Below are positions 37,964 to 47,223 of a stretch of DNA of 64,000 bases, in pieces; the stretch's first letter is position 1; every line of letters begins with the position of its first letter. Position numbers and translations under genes: made by a program. Origin of the DNA: Bacillota bacterium (GTDB taxonomy: Bacteria; Bacillota; Clostridia; Caldicoprobacterales; Xylanivirgaceae); assembly GCA_023621995.1 (NCBI GenBank), contig JAMOAB010000169.1:1-64000 (forward strand), in the 5' to 3' direction. Under the pieces are notes generated by a model, which was not told the DNA's origin, made no database searches, and saw only the letters and a program-made list of their open reading frames with translations.

Positions 37964-37990
37964 AAAAAGACCTCGCTTTTGAGGTCTTTA
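37964..37990 (-). terminator. Intrinsic terminator after rplT
   Basis: AAAGACCTC-AAAAGC-GAGGTCTTT followed by more Ts on the minus strand, directly past rplT. Confidence 0.92.
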
Positions 37991-37994
37991 ATTT

Positions 37995-38357
37995 CTATGC
38001 CTGCTGTAGCTGCTCTTTTGCTATATTGACCAATTGGGTAAATCCCTGTGCATCATGAATTGCCATATCCGCCAATATCTTCCTATCGATTTGTATACCA
38101 GCTTGTCTTAAGCCATTTATGAATCGGCTATAGCTCATACCATTTTGCCTTGCTGCGGCATTTATCCTTGATATCCAAAGCTTTCTATAATCCCTTTTCT
38201 TAAGTTTTCTACCTGTATATGAATAGGACAAAGACTTCATAACTGCTTGATTAGCAGCTTTAAATTGTTTGCTCTTTGCCCCGTAATAACCCTTTGCTAA
38301 TTTTAGTGTCTTTTTGTGTTTTTTTCTAGCATTTACTGCTCCCTTTACTCGTGCCAT
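37995..38357 (-). CDS. rplT: Ribosomal protein bL20
   Basis: The 120-residue basic protein begins [20 protein letters not shown] and contains [20 protein letters not shown], diagnostic for L20. It binds 23S rRNA early in assembly and, in Bacillota, the infC leader to repress the operon. It is the last gene of infC-rpmI-rplT. The ribosome site is GAGGAGG. Confidence 0.98.
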   Translation of the reverse strand: MARVKGAVNARKKHKKTLKLAKGYYGAKSKQFKAANQAVMKSLSYSYTGRKLKKRDYRKLWISRINAAARQNGMSYSRFINGLRQAGIQIDRKILADMAIHDAQGFTQLVNIAKEQLQQA

Positions 38358-38382
38358 TGTAGTTGCACCTCCTCTAGTTCAA

Positions 38383-38580
38383 TTATTTATACGGAATAAG
38401 TTGTCGGATATTTTTAGCATCGCATTCACATAGATATCCTGGTTGACGTAAATTTCTCTTTCGCTTTGATGTCTTTTTTGTCAGGATATGGCTTTTATAC
38501 GCCTTAGCTCTCTTTACTTTTCCTGATTTAGTAAGTCTAAATCGCTTAGCTGCTCCACTGTGCGTCTTCATTTTTGGCAT
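38383..38580 (-). CDS. rpmI: Ribosomal protein bL35
   Basis: The 65-residue basic protein [20 protein letters not shown] is plainly L35. One oddity is Cys-Glu-Cys near residue 51 ([18 protein letters not shown]), where relatives have a basic/aliphatic segment. It lies between infC and rplT with about 24 bases on either side. GGAGG is upstream. Confidence 0.97.
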   Translation of the reverse strand: MPKMKTHSGAAKRFRLTKSGKVKRAKAYKSHILTKKTSKRKRNLRQPGYLCECDAKNIRQLIPYK

Positions 38581-38604
38581 TTTCTGGTTCCTCCCCTCGT
38601 ATGT

Positions 38605-39117
38605 TTATTCAGTTGGTCCTAATACCATTATCATATTTCTACCTTCCAGCCGTGGCTTAGATTCAACTACATATTCACTGGTAAGCATGGATTTAAACTG
38701 ATCCATTATTTCATATCCAACCTTTGTGTGAGCCATTTCTCTTCCCCTAAACCTTATGGAAACCTTAACTTTATCACCAGATTTTAGGAATTTATCAGCA
38801 TTTCTAGCCTTTACTCCTAGGTCATGCTCTTCAATTGTTGCCGATAGGCGGACCTCCTTGACATTGATAACCCTTTGATTTTTACGAGCTTCCTTTTGTT
38901 TCTTTTCCATGTCAAACCTATATTTACCATAGTCCATAATTTTACATACAGGTGGTTTGGCATGGGGGGCTATCTTGACAAGATCCAATTGCTTATCCTC
39001 GGCAATACTCAATGCACGATTAATCGGCATTATCCCCAATTGCTCTCCATTTACATCGATTACTCGAACTTCCCTATCCCTAATCTGCTCATTTATAAAT
39101 AGATCTTTATTGTTTAT
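38605..39117 (-). CDS. infC: Translation initiation factor IF-3, probable AUA start
   Basis: The 170-residue factor has the N-terminal domain (FINEQIRDREVRVIDVNGEQ), the linker (KKQKEARKNQ) and the C-terminal decoding-site domain (VSIRFRGREMAHTKVGYEIM). Start choice is notable: GGAGG is followed by TGACTAGT and then ATA at 39117. This 8-base spacing points to AUA initiation. The only standard codon, GTG at 39126, abuts the ribosome site. IF-3 genes often start at rare AUU/AUA codons, which lets IF-3 repress its own translation. Confidence 0.93.
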   Translation of the reverse strand: MNNKDLFINEQIRDREVRVIDVNGEQLGIMPINRALSIAEDKQLDLVKIAPHAKPPVCKIMDYGKYRFDMEKKQKEARKNQRVINVKEVRLSATIEEHDLGVKARNADKFLKSGDKVKVSIRFRGREMAHTKVGYEIMDQFKSMLTSEYVVESKPRLEGRNMIMVLGPTE

Positions 39118-39143
39118 ACTAGTCACCTCCGAAAAATATTAAA

Positions 39144-39172
39144 CAAAAAATGGGTAGACAGCTGCCTACCCA
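39144..39172 (-). terminator. Attenuator in the infC leader
   Basis: TGGGTAGGCAGCTGTCTACCCA then a T-run on the minus strand, about 25 bases before the ribosome site of infC. It is the expected switch terminator of the L20-type leader. Confidence 0.85.
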
Positions 39173-39275
39173 CTTACACGCTAGTATATAATTGTTCCAA
39201 TACATAAAAAACTTTTGCATGACCTTCCTAGCAACGCCGAAAGGTGAGAAGTGGATAGCTTCTACTTGAATCACA
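39144..39275 (-). promoter_or_regulatory. L20-type autoregulatory leader of infC-rpmI-rplT
   Basis: Between promoter and attenuator the minus strand has AGAAGCTATCCACTTCTCACC and later GCTAGGAAGGTC, the paired elements by which Bacillota infC leaders imitate the L20 site of 23S rRNA. When L20 binds, the attenuator forms. Assignment is by element pattern and position. Confidence 0.75.
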
Positions 39276-39280
39276 GGTTT

Positions 39281-39309
39281 ATGCTATCATATTTTTTTTG
39301 TATTGTCAA
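39281..39309 (-). promoter_or_regulatory. Promoter of the infC operon
   Basis: TTGACA (39304-39309), a 17-base spacer and TAGCAT (39281-39286) on the minus strand. Confidence 0.82.
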
Positions 39310-39340
39310 ATATTTTCTTTCCTATCTACAAACTTTTGTG

Positions 39341-41251
39341 TCAGTCTATTACCTTAGTATCTATCTCTTCTTGTATGCGAGCTATAAATTCGTCTATCTC
39401 CATGGTACCTAGATCACCCTTGCCTCTACTCCTCACTGATATCTTGCCACTCTCCACTTCCTTGTCTCCAACAATTAACATGTAAGGCACTTTCTCAAGT
39501 TGTGCTTCCCGTATCTTATAACCTATTTTTTCATTACGGGTGTCGACTTCCACACGCATATCCAATTCTATAAGTCGATTTGCTAACTCGTTCACATAAT
39601 CCATTGCCCTATCGGTTATAGACATCACCTTTACTTGCACTGGAGCTATCCACGTTGGAAATGCGCCTGCAAAATGCTCTATCAATATACCTATAAATCT
39701 CTCAATACTACCGAATATAACCCGATGTATCATAACAGGTCTATGTTTTTCACCATCTGCACCTACATAAGTAAGATCAAATCTCTCCGGCATCTGAAAG
39801 TCTAATTGTATAGTACCGCATTGCCATGTCCTACCTATGCAGTCTTCTAAATGGAAGTCTATCTTAGGCCCATAAAAAGCTCCATCACCTTCATTTATTA
39901 CATATGGCATACCTTTCTCGTTGAGTGCCTCTTTGAGAGCTTCTATTGCCCTATCCCAATCCTCATCAGAGCCCATTGAATCTTCAGGACGAGTAGATAA
40001 CTCTACATGGTATTTAAATCCAAATATGCTGTAGAAATAATCTACCATATCCATAACTCCAATGATCTCATCCTTTATTTGTTCCGGTAGCATAAATATA
40101 TGGGCATCATCCTGGGTGAAGCATCTGACCCTCATAAGTCCATGTAGTGCGCCAGATAGCTCATGTCTGTGTACCAATCCAAGTTCACCCATCCTAAGCG
40201 GCAGATCTCTATAGCTATATATACGTCTCTTATATACAAGCATACTACCTGGACAGTTCATAGGCTTTACTGCATAATCCATATCATCTATCTTGGTAAA
40301 ATACATATTTTCTTGATAGTGATCCCAGTGTCCAGATCGAATCCATAGGTCCCTATTCAATATTATTGGTGTTTTAATCTCTTGATAGCCTGCCCTTGCA
40401 TGTTCCTTACGCCAAAAGTCCTCTAGTATATTCCTTATTACCATGCCTTTAGGGTGGAAAAACGGAAAACCTGGACCTTCATCCTGTATACTAAATAGAT
40501 CTAGCTCTCGTCCAAGCTTTCTATGATCTCGTTTTTTTGCTTCCTCTAACCGTTCTAGATATTCATCTAAATGGGACTTTTTTGTAAACGATGTTCCATA
40601 TATTCGCTGGAGCATCTTATTTTTTTCATCGCCCCTCCAATAGGCACCAGCAACACTTAGAAGTTTAAATGCCTTTACCTTTCCAGTAGAAGGAATATGG
40701 GGACCTGCACACAGATCTACAAAATCACCCTGTCTATAAAATGATATATGCTCATCCTCTGGCAGATCTTCAATAAGTTCTACCTTATATAGCTCGCCTT
40801 TCTCCCGCATATATTCAATAGCTTCATCCCTTGGCAATTCAAACCTTTCTAGTTTCAAATCTTCCTTGACTATCTTTCTCATCTCTTTTTCAATTGCCTC
40901 TAAATCTTCAGGGGTAAAAGGTCTACCCACATCAAAGTCATAGTAGAATCCATTATCTATGGCAGGACCAATAGCAAGCTTTGCATTGGGAAACAGCTCT
41001 TTCACTGCCTGTGCCATTATATGGGAAGACGTATGCCAAAATGCCTCCCGGCCACCCTTATCGTCAAATGTAAGTATATTTAGTTGACAATCTCTATCAA
41101 TGGGAGTATTTAGGTCAACTACTTTGCCATCTACTTCAGCAGCTAGTGCAACCCTTGCAAGTCCCATGCTTATATCTTTGGCAATATCAAGTGCTGTTAC
41201 TCCACCCTCATATTGAATCACAGATCCGTCTTTCAATGTTATATTTATCAT
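39341..41251 (-). CDS. thrS: Threonyl-tRNA synthetase
   Basis: The 636-residue enzyme has the TGS domain (1-62), the editing domain with HTSSHIMAQAVKELFP (zinc-like His sites), the class II catalytic core (MNCPGSMLVYKRRIYSYRDL; RCFTQDDAHIFMLPEQ; GSIERFIGILIEHFAG) and an anticodon domain (VKVMSITDRAMDYVNELANR). It charges tRNA-Thr and edits Ser-tRNA. It follows its T-box leader. The ribosome site AAAGGGTG is before the ATG. Confidence 0.97.
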   Translation of the reverse strand: MINITLKDGSVIQYEGGVTALDIAKDISMGLARVALAAEVDGKVVDLNTPIDRDCQLNILTFDDKGGREAFWHTSSHIMAQAVKELFPNAKLAIGPAIDNGFYYDFDVGRPFTPEDLEAIEKEMRKIVKEDLKLERFELPRDEAIEYMREKGELYKVELIEDLPEDEHISFYRQGDFVDLCAGPHIPSTGKVKAFKLLSVAGAYWRGDEKNKMLQRIYGTSFTKKSHLDEYLERLEEAKKRDHRKLGRELDLFSIQDEGPGFPFFHPKGMVIRNILEDFWRKEHARAGYQEIKTPIILNRDLWIRSGHWDHYQENMYFTKIDDMDYAVKPMNCPGSMLVYKRRIYSYRDLPLRMGELGLVHRHELSGALHGLMRVRCFTQDDAHIFMLPEQIKDEIIGVMDMVDYFYSIFGFKYHVELSTRPEDSMGSDEDWDRAIEALKEALNEKGMPYVINEGDGAFYGPKIDFHLEDCIGRTWQCGTIQLDFQMPERFDLTYVGADGEKHRPVMIHRVIFGSIERFIGILIEHFAGAFPTWIAPVQVKVMSITDRAMDYVNELANRLIELDMRVEVDTRNEKIGYKIREAQLEKVPYMLIVGDKEVESGKISVRSRGKGDLGTMEIDEFIARIQEEIDTKVID

Positions 41252-41283
41252 TTAATATCACCCTTTCTGTTTAGTATAAAAAT

Positions 41284-41530
41284 AAAATCCTCCCGTCCCT
41301 ACAAAAGGGACGGGAGGATATAACCCGCGGTTCCACCCTTATTGATTACCAATATAGGCAATCCGTACTCAAAAAGCTTATATTGGAGCAACCCATATAA
41401 ATACTCAAAGGTTGGTATTCAGCTGACCCTATCTGGAACAGCTTTTCAGCCTAGAGCTGCTCTCTCTGTACAGTGGTATTCAACCTACTCGTCCTTGTCA
41501 TCGTATTTCTTTGCCAAGTTAGATTTATGA
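41284..41530 (-). promoter_or_regulatory. Thr-specific T-box leader of thrS
   Basis: On the minus strand the T-box proper is AGGGTGGAACCGCGG (about 41326-41338), followed by a very strong terminator ATCCTCCCGTCCC...GGGACGGGAGGAT with T-run (41287-41319). Stem I includes AGAGAGAGCAGCUCU and GCUGAAAAGC, and GAAU-ACC-AACC, in which ACC (41414-41416) is a Thr codon in the specifier loop. Confidence 0.93.
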
Positions 41531-41623
41531 AAAATTTGATCAATAGTTTAAAAATGCATTTGTCCCCTCCTTGTACGAGTGGGAATATTTTTAATTTAAT
41601 TAGGATAAAACTATCTAAACAAA

Positions 41624-41652
41624 AGTATAAGCCGCAATTTTAAAAATGTCAA
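41624..41652 (-). promoter_or_regulatory. Promoter of thrS and its T-box
   Basis: TTGACA (41647-41652), a 17-base spacer and TATACT (41624-41629) on the minus strand, overlapping the region just after the rhomboid stop. Confidence 0.85.
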
Positions 41653-41656
41653 TACC

Positions 41657-42349
41657 CTATCGCCTTCTTCTTGCCCAGTCCGGATATCTGGGAGGCGGAG
41701 CATGATATTTTCTTTTTTTAAATATATTTTGAAGTAACATACCAGCCAAAAAACCACCTATATGTCCCCACCATGCTACTCCACCTGCCATATTCCCAAT
41801 AAACCAATTTACCGTTCCTGAAAATACTTGACTCAAAAACCAATAAAAAAGAAATATAAAAGCAGGAACAGGTATGAATAGTGGAAAAAAGAAAAATGTC
41901 GGGACAAGCGTAATAATCTTAGCATGTGGGTAGAGTATAAAATAAGCACCCATTACACCTGCAACGGCCCCTGAAGCACCAATAGTCGGTAATTCAGAAT
42001 TCATATTAAATAGGACATGGGTATATCCCGATATTGCACCACATAAAAGGTAAAATATTAAAAATCTAAAATGGCCCATCGTATCTTCTACGTTGTCACC
42101 ATATAACCATAGCGACCACATATTACCTAGTAGATGAAGCCAACTCCCATGTAAAAACGTACTGGTGAGCAAGGTCATATAATTCCCCTCTAACTGTACT
42201 GGTATGAGAGCAAAATTATAGATAAAATTTGCAAGGTGTCTTTTAGGTAGTAAAGCTTGAAATATGAACACCATTGTATTTACAGTGATCAAAAATTTTG
42301 TTATTATAGGCGGTTCTCTGCTAGGTATGGTATCTTTTACTGGAAACAT
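41657..42349 (-). CDS. Rhomboid-family intramembrane serine protease
   Basis: The 230-residue protein has about six membrane helices. The catalytic Ser is in TIGASGAVAGVMGAYF (about residue 125) and the catalytic His in WWGHIGGFLAGMLL (about 203). The L1 loop has HGSWLHLLGNMWSLWLYGD with the conserved H-x-x-x-N. It cleaves transmembrane helices. A basic Pro/Arg tail follows the last helix. Single gene; GGAGGTG precedes the ATG. Confidence 0.93.
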   Translation of the reverse strand: MFPVKDTIPSREPPIITKFLITVNTMVFIFQALLPKRHLANFIYNFALIPVQLEGNYMTLLTSTFLHGSWLHLLGNMWSLWLYGDNVEDTMGHFRFLIFYLLCGAISGYTHVLFNMNSELPTIGASGAVAGVMGAYFILYPHAKIITLVPTFFFFPLFIPVPAFIFLFYWFLSQVFSGTVNWFIGNMAGGVAWWGHIGGFLAGMLLQNIFKKRKYHAPPPRYPDWARRRR

Positions 42350-42369
42350 TGCTCACACCTCCAAATGAT

Positions 42370-43002
42370 CTAATCTATATTAGCTACAATCTCAACTCCA
42401 TTTATAGACATTATATACAGTGCCATCATATGTAGTACATCCCCATCATGTTCTTCCAAATCATATGTATCTACAGCATTCATTGGTACAATAACTCTAC
42501 TTCTCTTGTTCTTCATGTTGAAATATGCTTTTAATGTAGTTACAAATTGTAATATGCATATATCAGTACAGTCGCCTACTACTATAAAATTTTCTATATT
42601 CTCATTATCATTTAGCCATTCCTGGAATTCAGGTTCTATAAATGCATTTGTTGAGTTTTTTGGTATATATCTATATCCTCCTAATTCTTTAATTTCATCT
42701 ACTACCTGACTCTCCCATGTACCTACCATACAGTGGACAGGATAGGAATCAAACTCAGGAGAATCTTCTGTGTGGCTATCCCCAAAGAATATCTTCTCTA
42801 TACCTAGGTCGCCTGCCTTTTTTATAATATCCACTATATTGGGGACTATACCGGCTATTCTAGGGCTACTCATAGGACCATCATTGACAAAACCATTGAC
42901 TACATCAATTATTACAAGAACCGTTTCATCTGGATTTAACGATTTTAACTCAACACTGTCTCTGTTTTTCAAAACATTAGAAATAGCCTCTATCCTATTC
43001 AT
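42370..43002 (-). CDS. Isochorismatase/nicotinamidase-family hydrolase
   Basis: The 210-residue protein has the catalytic triad of the cysteine hydrolase family: Asp in VLVIIDVVNGFV, Lys in YIPKNSTNAFI and Cys in VVGDCTDICILQFVTTLKA. The metal-ligand region is FFGDSHTEDSPEFDSYPVHC. The arrangement is closest to nicotinamidases (PncA), which convert nicotinamide to nicotinate for NAD salvage. Substrate is inferred from motifs only, so no symbol is given. It has GGAGG, an own start and 20 bases to the rhomboid gene. Confidence 0.88.
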   Translation of the reverse strand: MNRIEAISNVLKNRDSVELKSLNPDETVLVIIDVVNGFVNDGPMSSPRIAGIVPNIVDIIKKAGDLGIEKIFFGDSHTEDSPEFDSYPVHCMVGTWESQVVDEIKELGGYRYIPKNSTNAFIEPEFQEWLNDNENIENFIVVGDCTDICILQFVTTLKAYFNMKNKRSRVIVPMNAVDTYDLEEHDGDVLHMMALYIMSINGVEIVANID

Positions 43003-43220
43003 CTTCCTACCTCCTAGATCTTTATTATATAGATAGTTACTTTTAAAATAAACTTATAGAGTTTTATATAAAATTATTCAAATTAATAAGACAATATCTT
43101 TAGTATTTAACTTGAATAACTATGACATATTCATCATACTCCATTAATAAGTATATATTATCTGCAAATAATAAATTCATAATAATTATACCACGTTAAA
43201 TATTTTATAAACATATAAAA

Positions 43221-43241
43221 TTAGAGGCTATATGCCTCTAA
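43221..43241 (-). terminator. Hairpin downstream of the exported protein at 43250
   Basis: TTAGAGGCATATAGCCTCTAA followed by TTTTATAT on the minus strand; a plausible intrinsic terminator with a modest T-run. Confidence 0.7.
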
Positions 43242-43249
43242 TAATACAT

Positions 43250-43909
43250 TTAATATTTAAATCGTAGTTTTATTTCATCTAGAGTGTACCATTTTAGTAG
43301 TTCATTAAAAAGATTCGGATCTGCTATGAGATCATGTAGTGTATATTTATAGCCCCTTTCTGCATTACTCTCCATACTTTCCTTAGGTGCCGTTATTTTT
43401 TCCCCTTCGGCAAACCTCACATATAACTTCTGTACCATATCCTTACGATAGTCATATACCCTTATTTCAATATCTATATTGTCATCTACATCTATATTAC
43501 CAAATCCCACATTCCAGTATATTTCCCCTGTCTCAGGATCAAAGTTTTTTGATGCTTCTCTTGATGGTCTAATGGTCCCTGAAGGACTACCGTCAGGATT
43601 AAGTCGCACTGCATCTACATATATATTATTTATATACCAAGACTCAAGGGGATAAATATCAATGCTAGTTAGGAAAGTGCCTTTGCCCTTGTCTGATTTT
43701 TCACCATGATATATATGTACCTTAGATATATATCGTTTAGGAGTCTCTACCCTGATTTGCCTCGGCGAATTATATTTTAATCTATTGTCAAGACGCGTAT
43801 CCCCTAATATCTCTTGAAGAGACATCCAATAGTCTGCCACTACAGGAGCTGCTAGAATCAGCACTGCAATTGTCAGAATTATTATAACACATATGGCTTT
43901 TTTTCTCAT
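43250..43909 (-). CDS. Exported protein of unknown function
   Basis: The 219-residue product has a signal peptide or anchor (about 4-25, AICVIIILTIAVLILAAPVV), then a beta-rich domain with VETPKRYISKVHIYHGEKSD and IEIRVYDYRKDMVQKLYVRF, and a helical C-terminal part (YTLHDLIADPNLFNELLKWY) of a repeat-like type. No family recognised. It follows a lipoprotein gene by 15 bases and may form a complex with it. GGAGG precedes the ATG. Confidence 0.7.
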   Translation of the reverse strand: MRKKAICVIIILTIAVLILAAPVVADYWMSLQEILGDTRLDNRLKYNSPRQIRVETPKRYISKVHIYHGEKSDKGKGTFLTSIDIYPLESWYINNIYVDAVRLNPDGSPSGTIRPSREASKNFDPETGEIYWNVGFGNIDVDDNIDIEIRVYDYRKDMVQKLYVRFAEGEKITAPKESMESNAERGYKYTLHDLIADPNLFNELLKWYTLDEIKLRFKY

Positions 43910-43924
43910 GGTTAAGACTCCTCC

Positions 43925-44722
43925 CTAGTTTATAACACATTTCTGAGAATGAAGTAGCTTCCCATCTTTGTCATACATATTTATATTTACATTGCTGTCT
44001 TTCTTAAGTCCAGCAATTGACAGATTATATCTATTTCGTCCGTTATAGTGCATCTCTTTATTATCTATCTGTACAGAATATACCTCTGGTATAGTCCACA
44101 CAGATATATCTGTGAGTAGATCGTTGTGTTTAATATCTATATTGTTTATATACTGTTTTTTTGATGGTGCTGAGGGCATATCAGAATCTATCTTATCTCC
44201 GTCTCTATTCTGGTTTGTATCTTTATCGTCGATCTTTTTATCAGGGCTTTTCTGCTTGTCAGGTGATAATTCCCTACCGGTATCTCCTGCAGGTTTTTTG
44301 CCTCCAACAGATGGTTGCCTTGTTGTAGGTGTTCTATTACCTTGCCACGGCACTATACCTAATTGACTATCCTGTCCTTTACTGCCACTTGGATCATTAT
44401 TTTTATTATTGGGCAAGGAGCTAGGCTTCGCCTGCTTTTGCTTCAGTTGTGCCCACCCATCATCCTGTGGATCTACATTCCCTTCTAAATCCATCCCATC
44501 ATCTGAATGCTGGAAATCAGTAACATAATCTGATTCTTCGTCAAGATATGCAAGCAAAAAACCTTCAGTATCTTTTATCCATCTTTCAACACTGGCAATA
44601 TCTTCATCACTTACTCTTTGGCCTTCTTCAATATTTTGAATGTCAGTTGAACAACCAACTAATACAAGTAACACAATAGCTAATATGGCAAAACAGACAG
44701 TTCCTTTCATAAAACTATCCAT
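43925..44722 (-). CDS. Lipoprotein of unknown function
   Basis: The 265-residue product has a lipoprotein signal ending LLVLVGCSTD (lipid Cys about 24), a long polar disordered linker rich in K, D, P and S (about 80-175) and a C-terminal beta-rich domain (DISVWTIPEVYSVQIDNKEM). It is not recognised. It would tether the last domain to the outer membrane face; the next gene encodes another exported protein. ATG at 44722 is chosen; a GTG twelve bases earlier is possible. Confidence 0.7.
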   Translation of the reverse strand: MDSFMKGTVCFAILAIVLLVLVGCSTDIQNIEEGQRVSDEDIASVERWIKDTEGFLLAYLDEESDYVTDFQHSDDGMDLEGNVDPQDDGWAQLKQKQAKPSSLPNNKNNDPSGSKGQDSQLGIVPWQGNRTPTTRQPSVGGKKPAGDTGRELSPDKQKSPDKKIDDKDTNQNRDGDKIDSDMPSAPSKKQYINNIDIKHNDLLTDISVWTIPEVYSVQIDNKEMHYNGRNRYNLSIAGLKKDSNVNINMYDKDGKLLHSQKCVIN

Positions 44723-44811
44723 ATGATAAAACACCCCATTTTTACATATTTCATATATATACGTATATCGTCATATAATAAGAATTACTAAACCCCTTTT
44801 TGCAAAAACCT

Positions 44812-45732
44812 TTAAGCATTTCTTATTATACGCCTATATTCTCCAGGAGATGTTCCTACCGTCTTTTTAAACGTTCTGCAAAAATAAGCTACATCATTAA
44901 AACCCACATCAAAACATATCTCCGAGATAGACATGTCGGTTTTAGTTAGAAGATTCATTGCCTTATTTATACGTAAATCTGCCAAATATTCAGTAAAAGT
45001 CTTTCCCGTTAAATTCTTGAATATATAGCAAAAATAGCTCTGGGACATTGCCGAGACCTTACAAACATCATCTAGCATAAGTTTTTGGGAATAATTATTG
45101 TCGATAAATTCTATTGCATCTACAATATTCTCCCTGTATCTGGCTACAATTTTGCCATCTTCGCTTTTCTCATATGACATGTTATATTCTCTGGCAATAA
45201 TAGTAAGAAGTTTTAGAAGATCTGCCTTAATCATAAAGTCATAGTACTTATCTCGACCTTGATACTCATTTAGCATGTTGTACATTACATTCTCCACTTC
45301 TATCTGTGCTTCTGGTGACAGAGTTATCTTAGGTTTTATGTTACCTTCATTCCCCAACAAGGGCTGTAGATATGCAAAATCATATACATCTTTATATTTT
45401 TTAAAGTTATTGAATTGGCTATTTATAAACTGGGCTGCAAATTCGCAACCAATTACATGCGTATCTTCTTGTTCTCCCAATGCAACCTTGTGAGCTATGT
45501 AAGGTGGAATGACAAATATATCGCCTTTTAACATATGGTGTGGCCTACCATCTAACCAATGATATAGTGAACCCTTGTCTACATACCAGATTTGCATATA
45601 TTCGTGTGAATGGTAATTCTCACCCGATAACGTTCCTTCTAATTTGTATACCTTATACGGAATTGAGTCGGCAAACACTCTCTCACAGTTGATCAATATA
45701 TGTTCATCATAATTTAACGTTGGATCTTCCAT
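44812..45732 (-). CDS. AraC-family transcription regulator with cupin sensor
   Basis: The 306-residue regulator has an N-terminal cupin-like sugar sensor (about 35-100; YHSHEYMQIWYVDKGSLYHW) and two C-terminal helix-turn-helix motifs (SQKLMLDDVCKVSAMSQSYF; MSISEICFDVGFNDVAYFCR, then TFKKTVGTSPGEYR). Such proteins usually activate sugar catabolic genes on inducer binding. It lies downstream of the Gfo/Idh gene at 46006-47223 and is thus likely local control of the polysaccharide locus. Confidence 0.9.
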   Translation of the reverse strand: MEDPTLNYDEHILINCERVFADSIPYKVYKLEGTLSGENYHSHEYMQIWYVDKGSLYHWLDGRPHHMLKGDIFVIPPYIAHKVALGEQEDTHVIGCEFAAQFINSQFNNFKKYKDVYDFAYLQPLLGNEGNIKPKITLSPEAQIEVENVMYNMLNEYQGRDKYYDFMIKADLLKLLTIIAREYNMSYEKSEDGKIVARYRENIVDAIEFIDNNYSQKLMLDDVCKVSAMSQSYFCYIFKNLTGKTFTEYLADLRINKAMNLLTKTDMSISEICFDVGFNDVAYFCRTFKKTVGTSPGEYRRIIRNA

Positions 45733-46005
45733 AATATATCACCACAATGTTAAAGTTATAATAGAGAGGGATGATCCCTATCTATTATAACATACAATGC
45801 ATTAATGTAGCAATCAATATCTTTCTATCCCCTTATTCGCAGCATAACATATATAATATGTGCCAAACCTATAGCTACTTATGATATAAGTTATACATTT
45901 ATAGTTCATATCATAACTATTTACGCTCGACATGAGTTATAAACGGTTAATAAGGTACAAAATTATCCTAATTATTGACAACTTTTATATCAACTAAAAC
46001 TCAAA

Positions 46006-47223
46006 TTATTTGTCTGTGAACAAATTAAACTCGCTGTATCCATCTAAAGAAAATCGTTCTGTACTAACAGCCCATTTAACAGGAAGTTCTGAAAACAATT
46101 TACCACTCTGGGAAGCTTGTAAAATTATCTTATCTATATCATATATATACGTAGCAATTGTATTATCTTCCTTCTCTCGTACAATATGTTCATCTGGAAT
46201 CGCTATAACACGTTGACATGACTCAAAGGCACCATTTGACGCTAGTACAAAACTTCTACAGTCTTCTATAGAGGAAAAAAGTCTTTCTTCTGCTCCTCTG
46301 TCCACAGCTATTAGATTATAATATATGTTCTCCATTGCCATCTCTCTCCCATAGGAGAAGATTACATCTTTACCATCGATATACTGTATTTTTAAAGTAT
46401 TTTCATATGTCCAAATAGCCTTTCCTTTAGTGCCATGCACAACTATATAAGGAGTCACATGAGTTTTATGACATAGTGTGGTATAAAAGAGAATTTCCAC
46501 ATCATTGTCTGTACATATTCTCACACACGCCGTATCCTCACCTTCAATTTTGTGTCCTTTATATAGTTCTGCCTGGACTTCACTAGGTACTGCTTTCTTA
46601 GAATCTCCCCTACCTGCTACTATGAGGCAGTTATTTAAAATGTGAGCCAATGGGTTATTTATAGTTCCATCCAAAACATAATTGCCATTATGTATTAACT
46701 TCCCTGCCCAAGGAGTCCGCTCATAATAGTCATCAGTTCGTTTCAATATACCCACACCTACTACCCTATCTATATCTCCAAGTTCCCCTTGTTCTATCAT
46801 ATCGTTTAACTGTAAAAATGATCTTAAAGACGTGTTTTGAAAATTTACAGCACATAGCTTCCCTGTGTCTCTACTAGTCTCTATTATCTCGTCTACATCT
46901 TGTATTGTTACAGCTGGAGGTTTCTCTAACAGAACATTAAAACCTTTTCTCAGAGTATTAACTGCCATAGGCCTATGAAGTGCAATCGGCGTTGCTATTA
47001 CAACAAAAGTTAAATCATCATGATTGTTGAGCATCTCCTCATAATCTGTATAATGTTTTGCACCATTTGTTACTAAGCCTTTATATATCTCGTTTTCAGG
47101 ATCTACGCGTATGTCTGCAAAAGCAGTACATTCTATATCTCCTCTTTGCATCAGATCTAAAATGACCTTCCCATGCCTTGCACCAAATCCATTTATTCCT
47201 ACAAGACCTACTTTAGGAACCAT
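46006..47223 (-). CDS. Gfo/Idh/MocA-family oxidoreductase
   Basis: The 405-residue enzyme has an NAD(P)-binding N-terminal fold (PKVGLVGINGFGARHGKVIL), the family strand VLLEKPPAV with the catalytic Lys, and a C-terminal alpha/beta domain. Members oxidise or rearrange sugars, sugar acids or inositols. It sits downstream of the secreted lyase-like gene, so it may process the sugar acid released. GGGGAGAA is upstream of the ATG. The pseudogene at 5056-6001 is from the same superfamily, but the sequences are not close. Confidence 0.87.
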   Translation of the reverse strand: MVPKVGLVGINGFGARHGKVILDLMQRGDIECTAFADIRVDPENEIYKGLVTNGAKHYTDYEEMLNNHDDLTFVVIATPIALHRPMAVNTLRKGFNVLLEKPPAVTIQDVDEIIETSRDTGKLCAVNFQNTSLRSFLQLNDMIEQGELGDIDRVVGVGILKRTDDYYERTPWAGKLIHNGNYVLDGTINNPLAHILNNCLIVAGRGDSKKAVPSEVQAELYKGHKIEGEDTACVRICTDNDVEILFYTTLCHKTHVTPYIVVHGTKGKAIWTYENTLKIQYIDGKDVIFSYGREMAMENIYYNLIAVDRGAEERLFSSIEDCRSFVLASNGAFESCQRVIAIPDEHIVREKEDNTIATYIYDIDKIILQASQSGKLFSELPVKWAVSTERFSLDGYSEFNLFTDK

